DNA of 37,672 bases from a virus: the IMG/VR virus record IMGVR_UViG_3300031975_001008, positions 1 through 37,672 of that record; one strand, given 5' to 3'. The notes below the pieces were generated by a model. It had not been told where the DNA came from and searched no databases. It saw only the letters and a list, made by a program, of their open reading frames with translations. Both the position numbers and the translations under genes were made by a program. Shown one piece after another: positions 32,180 to 37,672 of the stretch; the stretch's first letter is position 1; every line of letters starts with the position of its first letter.

Positions 32180-32644
32180 ATGAAATTACTAATTTTAATC
32201 ACGAGTTTTTTAATAGTTTGTTCAACAAGCGTTAGTGCTGAACTTACATGGGGTTTTAAATCGCCCGCATTCCATTATGGAAATGGTTATTCGTCACATG
32301 TTTTAAGTGTTGAACAACTACAACATAATAGAAAGCAAGATTTAGCAGATAAGGCAGACGCAGAGGCAAAGAGATTAGAACGTGAATTAGAAAATACTAC
32401 CCTAAACAAGTTTGTTAAAAACGTTGAGTCAAGAATTTACGCAACGTTAAGTAAGCAAATGGTAGATAGTATGTTCGCTGATTGTGGGAACAGTTGTGCA
32501 AACAGTGGAACAGCTGAAATCGAAGGCTCACAAATATCGTGGGTCAAAGACGCAACAACAGGAGCAATTACGCTAACTGTTATTGAAGAAGATGGAAGCA
32601 CTACAACTATCGAGATACCAGGATCAGGGAATTTTAACTTTTAA
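32180..32644 (+). CDS. csgF: Curli assembly factor CsgF
   Basis: 154 residues. Signal peptide 1-20, cut before ELTW. The mature N-terminus LTWGFKSPAFHYGNGYSSHVLS follows CsgF (TMTFQFRNPNFGG...), the segment that plugs the CsgG pore. The middle is helical (FVKNVESRIYATLSKQM), and the C-terminus (ISWVKDATTGAITLTVIEEDGSTTTIEIPG) matches the CsgF end. A Cys pair (CGNSC) is an addition relative to E. coli. AGGGAG precedes the ATG. It overlaps csgG by one base (TAATG). Confidence 0.92.
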   Translation: MKLLILITSFLIVCSTSVSAELTWGFKSPAFHYGNGYSSHVLSVEQLQHNRKQDLADKADAEAKRLERELENTTLNKFVKNVESRIYATLSKQMVDSMFADCGNSCANSGTAEIEGSQISWVKDATTGAITLTVIEEDGSTTTIEIPGSGNFNF

Positions 32645-33618
32645 TGAAACGTATATTAATCCTATTAGGCACACTACTAGCACTTGCAGGCTGTAGTAGC
32701 ACCATGCAACAGTCGCTGGAAATCAAAGAGAACGCAGGTCCTCCGAGAATACAACCAGCACCGTTAGCAGAACGTATGCTACAAGTTCCTGAGCTAGATG
32801 GCAAGAAAATGACAGTTGCAGTTTACAGTTTTCAAGATAAAACTGGACAACGTAAGCCAGCAGACAATATTGCTAATCTATCTAGTGCAGTAACACAAGG
32901 TGCAGAAGTTTGGGTTATAAAGGCATTATCAGAAGTAGGCAATGAAACCTGGTTCGAAGTAGTTGAACGTGTGGGAATGGACAATCTGATCAAAGAGAGA
33001 CAGCTGATCCGCAACACACGCCAAGCATATGAAAAAGATCTACCTAACGGTCCCCGCGAATTGAAACCAATGGTTTTCGCAGGATTAATATTAGAAGGCG
33101 GTATTATCGGATATGATAGTAACGTAGCTATAGGAGGAGTCGGAGCAAGGTATTTAGGAGTAGGCGCACAAACTGAATACAGAGTTGATACTGTAACAGT
33201 TGTTATGAGAGTAGTTAGTGTAAGTTCAGGCAAAGTATTATTGAGCATTGCGACAGAGAAGACAATAGCAAGTTCAAGGTCCGGAGCGGATATATTTAAG
33301 TTCCTTGATATGGGAACGAAGTTAATAGAGTCAGAAACAGGTTATTCTGTTAACGAACCAACAAATTATGCTGTGAGAGCAGCTATTGAAGCAGGCATAG
33401 TGCAGTTGGTTTATGAGGGTAAAAATAAAGGACTTTGGAAGTTCAAGGATAAAAAATACACAGGAGCCATACCAAAAGTAAGGCCTCTACCGATGAAGCA
33501 GGCTTTAAAAAAATGGCCAAATGATAGGCTATACTGCGACAAAGTAGATTTGTGTTATCCGGTAGCATCCAAAGATAACAACACGAGGGACAAAAATGAT
33601 AAGAAAGTACACCAATAG
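32644..33618 (+). CDS. csgG: Curli secretion pore CsgG
   Basis: 324 residues. Lipobox LAGC with Cys17. GIIGYDSNVAIGGVGARYLGVGAQTEYRVD, VVMRVVSVSSGKVL, TEKTIASS and the C-terminal GLWKFK follow E. coli CsgG, which forms a nine-subunit outer-membrane channel. The constriction loop differs: E. coli has Tyr-Pro-Ala-Ser-Asn-Phe, whereas here the aromatic positions are Ala/Asp and Leu with one residue inserted. A 45-residue tail follows GLWKFK. It overlaps the next gene by 23 bases. Confidence 0.95.
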   Translation: MKRILILLGTLLALAGCSSTMQQSLEIKENAGPPRIQPAPLAERMLQVPELDGKKMTVAVYSFQDKTGQRKPADNIANLSSAVTQGAEVWVIKALSEVGNETWFEVVERVGMDNLIKERQLIRNTRQAYEKDLPNGPRELKPMVFAGLILEGGIIGYDSNVAIGGVGARYLGVGAQTEYRVDTVTVVMRVVSVSSGKVLLSIATEKTIASSRSGADIFKFLDMGTKLIESETGYSVNEPTNYAVRAAIEAGIVQLVYEGKNKGLWKFKDKKYTGAIPKVRPLPMKQALKKWPNDRLYCDKVDLCYPVASKDNNTRDKNDKKVHQ

Positions 33619-34342
33619 CTTTTACGCTTTAGTGCTTGCATCAATACTACACTTAACTCCTGTAATGGCAAATGATATCTATATCGAACAAGTAGGCGAC
33701 ACACTTGATTTAGATATTACACAAGACGGACAAGATAACGTAATTGGTACAAGTTCCGCTGACGTAAATTTAGACGGCGATACAATGACATTCGCTATAA
33801 CACAAACAGGGTCGTTCAACACAATAGCGGCTGATATACAAGGTAACACATACACAGGTACGTGGGCATTTACTGGTGATTCAAACGCAGTAGATCTAAG
33901 TTGTGATAGCACAACAGGAACAAATTGTGAAAACATCACACTTAATATAACAACAACAGGTGATTCAAACACATTTGATTTTAATGTAGGTGATGTATCT
34001 GACGCAGACGGTTCAACTATTTCGTTTACTGTAACAGGTGACGGAAACGTAATTGAATCAGACATTGATGGTAAGAGCGCGGCACTTACTGTGGTTATGA
34101 ATAATAGTGCAAGTACAGCAACTGGCGGAGCATCAAGTGGACTATTAAGTTCAAGTGGTGCAGGTAACGTAGTTGATATCAACGTAGATGGAGACGGCGA
34201 CAGTGCTGGACACACAATTAACTTAGATATCACAGGTGGTGGAAGTAGTTACACAATTACACAAAGTGGAATTAACGACAACACAGTTGATGCTGACTTC
34301 TCGGGTGATAACCAAGACGTTGACATTACACAAAGCGACTAA
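33596..34342 (+). CDS. Secreted curlin-like repeat protein 1
   Basis: 248 residues. Signal peptide 1-25 (…LTPVMA). The mature part starts NDIYIEQVGDTLDLDITQDGQDN and continues with at least five strand units of the form I-T-Q-T-G-x-x-N-x-I (AITQTGSFNTI, NITTTGDSNTF, TVTGDGNVI, TITQSGINDN, DITQSD). These have the Gln-x-Gly-x-x-Asn spacing of CsgA/CsgB repeats. Very rich in Asp, Thr, Asn and Gly, with no lysine-rich region. Likely exported through CsgG to form amyloid fibres or a surface coat. Start chosen by GAGGGA. Confidence 0.85.
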   Translation: MIRKYTNSFYALVLASILHLTPVMANDIYIEQVGDTLDLDITQDGQDNVIGTSSADVNLDGDTMTFAITQTGSFNTIAADIQGNTYTGTWAFTGDSNAVDLSCDSTTGTNCENITLNITTTGDSNTFDFNVGDVSDADGSTISFTVTGDGNVIESDIDGKSAALTVVMNNSASTATGGASSGLLSSSGAGNVVDINVDGDGDSAGHTINLDITGGGSSYTITQSGINDNTVDADFSGDNQDVDITQSD

Positions 34343-34345
34343 GGA

Positions 34346-35506
34346 ATGTCGATGGCTCCTAACAAGTACACATGGATTCTCCTCTTAGGTCTCATACTAA
34401 TTGCTATGCTGGCCAGGCCAGCTCATAGTAAAGTAGGTGAGATAGGACAGATCAAAGGATCTGGTGTGCTTGAACGTGAAGGTGACATTGTTATTGACGG
34501 TAATGCTGGCGTAGGTGTTCTAAGCATGGACGAAGCTGTTACAGCAAATGGTACTATGCGTATTGACTTTGTTGACGAAACAAGAGTTGAACTTACAGAA
34601 CAATCTAGACTAGTAATTGACGAGTTTGTATATGACCCTGCTAACGATATAGGATCGTTATCAATGAAGGCTTCTCTCGGTACAGTTCGTTATGCTAGTG
34701 GACAAATTGCTAAAAAATACAAGCAGAATGTAAAGATTAGAACACCTAGTGCAACTATCGGTGTACGTGGTACAGACTTTGTAATGGTTGTTGACGAAAT
34801 GGGCGGTAGTATGATCACATTGCTACCAAGTTGCGACACAGCTGGTATGTGTTATGTGGGCGAAATAGAAGTAATGACTGATGCTGGATTTGTTGTTCTT
34901 AATCAAGCGTTCCAAGCAACAGCAACAGTACATGGTATGCGTAAACCAACAACACCAGTAATATTAGATATTAACGAAGACATGATTAATAACCTACTTA
35001 TTTTACGTAAGCGTACACCTATTGATGAATACGCTGAAGAAGAAATGCAAAGACGTAGAAAATTAGCAGACTTTTTAGGTGTAGACTTCTTAGAGTTTGA
35101 CGGCTTAGATGGTGATGCTCTTAAAGATAGTATCGAAGGTATTTGGAAAACAGCACTAGACGAAACTGACTTTATGTTAGCTGATATGCTACATGACATG
35201 TTAGACAAACTTAATGAAGCACTAGCGGCATTATTCCAAGATGAACTTGCTAGACAAAACAAAAGACTATTAAGTAATGTGCCTCAGGTAGGTTTTGATC
35301 CTAATACACAAATTAGATTAGACTTAATAGAACCTTATTGGGTATGGCAACGTGAAGACTTTGAACAGGGCGGCTTTATAAGATTAAGGTTAAATAATCA
35401 GTACGACTATACACTAGACGTACAGCAAGGGGAGTTCTTTCTATATGACTATAGATTGGGTAGCGAAGGCACTAATAGTATTACTATTATTCAAACCAAC
35501 AACTAG
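34346..35506 (+). CDS. Periplasmic FecR-domain protein
   Basis: 386 residues. Signal/anchor segment 10-28. FecR-like domain about 40-200: MRIDFVDETRVELTEQSRLVIDEF, then the signature IRTPSATIGVRGTDF (131-145). A helical middle (220-310) and a C-terminal beta domain follow. The last residues (GTNSITIIQTNN) read like a curlin strand unit. FecR domains of this secreted type occur beside CHASE2 sensors and surface fibre proteins in bacteria. It starts four bases after curlin 1, with AAGGAATG as a site. Its 3' end overlaps the second curlin gene by 62 bases. Confidence 0.85.
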   Translation: MSMAPNKYTWILLLGLILIAMLARPAHSKVGEIGQIKGSGVLEREGDIVIDGNAGVGVLSMDEAVTANGTMRIDFVDETRVELTEQSRLVIDEFVYDPANDIGSLSMKASLGTVRYASGQIAKKYKQNVKIRTPSATIGVRGTDFVMVVDEMGGSMITLLPSCDTAGMCYVGEIEVMTDAGFVVLNQAFQATATVHGMRKPTTPVILDINEDMINNLLILRKRTPIDEYAEEEMQRRRKLADFLGVDFLEFDGLDGDALKDSIEGIWKTALDETDFMLADMLHDMLDKLNEALAALFQDELARQNKRLLSNVPQVGFDPNTQIRLDLIEPYWVWQREDFEQGGFIRLRLNNQYDYTLDVQQGEFFLYDYRLGSEGTNSITIIQTNN

Positions 35507-36140
35507 TTGGGCCAATGAAATTTATATAAACCAAGTTGGCGACAATCTCAATATGGAAGTTGTTCAAGATGGTGAGGACAACTACTTTCAGTATTGTGCT
35601 GTCAATAATGATTCAAATTGTACAGATATGAACGGCAACGCACACGGTTGGGCCGATGGTGTCGCAAGTGACAATGCTGAAGTGAATAGTAGTACGGTTG
35701 GTGATGATAACACAGTTGTCGTAGCACATGCAACTGGACAAAATAATACTAATGAAAATATAACCAATATTGATATTATAGGTGACCGCAATAAAGCACA
35801 AAGCATCTTTGCAAACGCCAGCTATGGCAACGGTTCAGGTGGTGTTAAAGAGAGTAACATTGAGATTTACGGTGATGATAATATAGTAAAAGTTGGTAGT
35901 GACAGTTATGGCCAAGTCGAAGCAAACATCAGTGTAACTGGTGATGATAATGATGTACAAGTATACCAAAGGTCGAAGAACAACATTGCTAATATAGATG
36001 TAACTAATGCAGGTGGCCCTGTTAGTGTTAATCTTCAACAACTTGGTAGTGGTTATCAAGATACTGGATTAAACACATACAACCTTACACAGTATTGTAC
36101 AAATGCAAACGGCTGTACAGTAAACGTTACTCAAAACTAA
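35445..36140 (+). CDS. Secreted curlin-like repeat protein 2
   Basis: 231 residues. Signal peptide 1-23 (…TTSWA). The mature start NEIYINQVGDNLNMEVVQDGEDN is a clear paralogue of curlin 1. Repeat units of type G-D-x-N-x-V/A continue (STVGDDNTV, IIGDRNKA, IYGDDNIV, VTGDDNDV), ending LTQYCTN...VNVTQN. Four Cys residues may form disulfides. Probable second fibre subunit or nucleator. It starts 62 bases inside fecR, after GGGGAG, so expression of the two is tied. Confidence 0.82.
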   Translation: MTIDWVAKALIVLLLFKPTTSWANEIYINQVGDNLNMEVVQDGEDNYFQYCAVNNDSNCTDMNGNAHGWADGVASDNAEVNSSTVGDDNTVVVAHATGQNNTNENITNIDIIGDRNKAQSIFANASYGNGSGGVKESNIEIYGDDNIVKVGSDSYGQVEANISVTGDDNDVQVYQRSKNNIANIDVTNAGGPVSVNLQQLGSGYQDTGLNTYNLTQYCTNANGCTVNVTQN

Positions 36141-36143
36141 ATA
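36137..36143 (+). promoter_or_regulatory. Late-promoter-like box
   Basis: CTAAATA overlapping the end of the second curlin gene, 38 bases before the TTG start at 36182; GTAGGG is the ribosome-binding site. Confidence 0.45.
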
Positions 36144-36181
36144 CAACTGACAGAGGGCAGACTGTCAGAAAGTAGGGCAAA

Positions 36182-36664
36182 TTGATCGATCCGTTTACAG
36201 CCGTAGCCGCGGCAACAACAGCATTCAACACAGTCAAGAAATTTGTTGCAGCTGGACAAGAATTCGAAAATGTAATGGGCCAAATGGGCAAGTGGTACAC
36301 TTCAGTATCCGATTTCCGTAAAGGCCAACAACTACAAAAGAAACCACCAATATTTAAAAAACTACTAGCCGCAGGCTCAGTTGAAGAAGAAGCACTTAAT
36401 CTATTAATCCACGAAAAGAAAATTATGGAAATGGAAAAAGAACTTCAGCAAATGCTAAACATGCGTTTTGGCTTTGGTACGTGGGATGAACTTAAAGACA
36501 TGCAACGTAAGATTAGAGCAAAGCGAGAGAAAGAAGTTTATGCAGCCGCAGAAGCACGTCAAGCATTTGTAAATGGTGTTGCAATTATAGCATTACTATT
36601 AGCATTAAGTGGAATAGTGTTTGGATTGTTTTATTTTATAGCCAAGGCAAAAGGAATGATCTAA
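36182..36664 (+). CDS. Conserved T4-like phage membrane protein
   Basis: 160 residues, TTG start after AGTAGGG. An Ala-rich N-terminus (DPFTAVAAATTAFNTVKKF), then PPIFKKLLAAGSVEEEALNLL, a long charged helix and one C-terminal membrane span (about 130-153, VAIIALLLALSGIVFGLFYFI). I recognise this layout, including the K-K-L-x-A-A-G-S-V-E-E-E-A core, from marine T4-like phages. Function unknown; it may be a membrane-linked structural or assembly protein. It returns to core phage genes after the curli block. Confidence 0.78.
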   Translation: MIDPFTAVAAATTAFNTVKKFVAAGQEFENVMGQMGKWYTSVSDFRKGQQLQKKPPIFKKLLAAGSVEEEALNLLIHEKKIMEMEKELQQMLNMRFGFGTWDELKDMQRKIRAKREKEVYAAAEARQAFVNGVAIIALLLALSGIVFGLFYFIAKAKGMI

Positions 36665-36665
36665 A

Positions 36666-36884
36666 TTGAAATATGTTTACAACAATTTAGTATATGACAA
36701 TAGAAATAATAAAGGTGTACTTTATAGAGATAATAAGATATTGTTTATGGGAAATAGTTGGAGCGGCATATTACAATTTTTAGCATACAGTGGCAACGCA
36801 CCCGAAGTACAAGAAATGTTTAAAGCACAACTATCTCAAAGAGAACGACCTAAGTTCCAGTCCGCACATGAGGAACCTAAATGA
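36666..36884 (+). CDS. Small phage protein, unknown function
   Basis: 72 residues, TTG start one base after the previous stop. Short strands at the N-terminus (YNNLVYDNRNN, GVLYRDNKILFMG) and a polar C-terminus. No domain recognised. It overlaps the next gene by 4 bases (ATGA). Translation probably depends on coupling, since no separate site is clear. Confidence 0.6.
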   Translation: MKYVYNNLVYDNRNNKGVLYRDNKILFMGNSWSGILQFLAYSGNAPEVQEMFKAQLSQRERPKFQSAHEEPK

Positions 36885-37099
36885 TACACGCATTTATGTT
36901 AGTCGTACTGATAGCAGATGTACAACAACCAAGCCCTATGTATTTTAGGAGTATAGATGTATGTCAATACTATGCTAAACGTATACCTAGACAGTACGGA
37001 AACTATTCACACAGTTACCTAGTGCCTAAAGAACACAGAGTTACAGCATATTGTAAACCTGTAAAAGTTCAAGACGGACCTAACATATACGACCACTGA
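36881..37099 (+). CDS. Small conserved phage protein with hydrophobic N-terminus
   Basis: 72 residues. The N-terminus MIHAFMLVVLIADVQQ is a short hydrophobic, signal-like segment. The remainder carries two cysteines (DVCQYYAK, AYCKP) and a Tyr-rich core (QYGNYSHSY). It resembles a small protein common in marine T4-like phages. Possibly periplasmic; function unknown. Confidence 0.65.
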   Translation: MIHAFMLVVLIADVQQPSPMYFRSIDVCQYYAKRIPRQYGNYSHSYLVPKEHRVTAYCKPVKVQDGPNIYDH

Positions 37100-37100
37100 C

Positions 37101-37108
37101 AATAAATA
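37101..37108 (+). promoter_or_regulatory. Late-promoter-like box
   Basis: AATAAATA, four bases before the ATG at 37113. No Shine-Dalgarno site is visible, another nearly leaderless arrangement. Confidence 0.4.
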
Positions 37109-37112
37109 CAGT

Positions 37113-37672
37113 ATGACAAAGTATATTACACATTGGGCTGTAGCATTTGTTACGGCTTTTATTATGATAGGTTTTCACTACAACGATAGCTCTGTGGTGC
37201 AAACGGCTCGGCTGAAGTCATTTGATATACTTCAACAAACAGATCAGCCAACATTATCCCAAGACGTTGCTGTCGTTACTATCGACGAGAGCGCCATTGA
37301 AAAGTACGGTCAGTGGCCTTGGAAGCGTGATGTTCTTGCAGATATAATCTGGAAGCTTCGTGAAGCAGGTGCTGGCATCATAGTGATGCCTATAATCATG
37401 TCAGAGCCCGATAGACTAGGCGGGGACATGGCTTTAGCCGAAGCACTTGTAGGTAACGGTGTAGTTATTGCTCAAACGGGAACTACGTCCGGTGTAAGCC
37501 GCAACGCTGTACCGCGCGGTGTTGCGAAAATAGGTGACCCAATTCCTTTCCTTTTTGAATGGCCAGGAATGTTAGGACCTATACCATTGTTAGGGGATAA
37601 CGCTGACGGTGTAGGCGTGTTGAACACGTTTCCTGAAATCGACGGTGTAGTACGTAGAGTACCTCTCCTTAT
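37113..37672 (+). CDS. CHASE2-domain protein, partial
   Basis: ATG at 37113, open to the window end (186 codons). An N-terminal membrane helix spans about 7-22 (HWAVAFVTAFIMIGFH), followed by an extracytoplasmic CHASE2 domain: VVTIDESAIEKYGQWPWKRDVLADIIWKLREAGAGIIVMP, then DGVGVLNTFPEIDGVVRRVPLL. D-x-S-x(5)-G-x-W-P-W-x-R is the family hallmark. In bacteria CHASE2 is followed by membrane helices and an output domain (adenylate cyclase, diguanylate cyclase or kinase), which lies beyond this window. It is two genes and a membrane protein away from the FecR/curli block. Confidence 0.88.
   Translation, partial: MTKYITHWAVAFVTAFIMIGFHYNDSSVVQTARLKSFDILQQTDQPTLSQDVAVVTIDESAIEKYGQWPWKRDVLADIIWKLREAGAGIIVMPIIMSEPDRLGGDMALAEALVGNGVVIAQTGTTSGVSRNAVPRGVAKIGDPIPFLFEWPGMLGPIPLLGDNADGVGVLNTFPEIDGVVRRVPLL

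Noticed and set aside
32064-32180. 39-codon N-terminal extension of the reverse-strand HTH protein
   Set aside because: It would run through the csgF promoter region and has an unlikely Leu/Cys/Phe-rich sequence; MDNKTEQD at 32063 is a more natural start.
33679-34233. 184-codon reverse frame opposite curlin 1
   Set aside because: An artefact of the repetitive Thr/Asp/Gly codons on the + strand, which give few stops on the other strand.
1-37672. CRISPR arrays, insertion sequences, tRNA genes or attachment sites
   Set aside because: I saw no regular repeat-spacer array, transposase, complete tRNA cloverleaf other than the tmRNA, or flanking direct repeats.
1-37672. Window as bacterial chromosome carrying a prophage
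   Set aside because: No integrase or bacterial housekeeping operons; RNR, bS21, ClpS and Hsp20 are interleaved with phage-type genes and late boxes throughout.

Overview
The window looks like part of the genome of a T4-like marine myovirus, AT-rich and tightly packed, with almost every gene on the + strand. The phage assignment rests on five things: (i) many small conserved proteins of the kind found in T4-like cyanophages and pelagiphages; (ii) about ten proteins that begin with a short acidic helix resembling the T4 capsid-targeting sequence; (iii) repeated TAAATA boxes in gene gaps, like T4 late promoters; (iv) a PAAR spike tip and a beta-helix fibre protein; (v) a phage-style nrdA-nrdB-glutaredoxin block. 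The host is not shown directly. A circularly permuted two-piece tmRNA, lipoproteins and a curli-type export pore point to a Gram-negative host, most likely an alphaproteobacterium. Marine cyanobacteria also have permuted tmRNA genes, so they are not fully excluded. No photosystem genes are present.

Layout. 1-753 (- strand): class 3 lipase, cut by the window edge. 820-10601: virion and internal head proteins, including a Pol-beta-type nucleotidyltransferase next to a ligase-fold enzyme, a 795-residue peptidoglycan-binding/basic protein, and a probable abundant structural protein with its own leader and terminator. 10657-13773: NifU-like Fe-S protein, Cas4/RecB-type nuclease, beta-helix fibre. 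13799-17533: ribonucleotide reductase and glutaredoxin. 17533-18824: small proteins including PAAR and an Hc1-like basic protein. 18856-19317: permuted tmRNA with a small ORF inside it. 19409-23661: envelope-directed genes (beta-barrel, membrane proteins, SleB hydrolase, three lipoproteins), a SNase and an HTH protein, several behind three copies of one promoter cassette. 23677-30290: coiled-coil membrane protein with a dnaX-like slippery site, bS21, 2OG oxygenase, GMP reductase, Hsp20, ClpS, heme oxygenase and a PcyX-like bilin reductase. 30299-31840: large internal protein. 31833-32063 (-): Fis-type HTH protein. 32180-36140: csgF, csgG, curlin-like, FecR-domain and second curlin-like gene. 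36182-37672: three small phage genes and a CHASE2 protein cut by the right edge.

The most striking unit is the curli-like operon. It carries an outer-membrane pore, its plug, two secreted repeat proteins with curlin spacing and a periplasmic FecR-domain protein, with a CHASE2 sensor downstream. The remaining accessory genes fit takeover of host translation and proteolysis (tmRNA, bS21, ClpS, Hsp20), nucleotide recycling (RNR, GuaC, nuclease) and bilin synthesis from heme.
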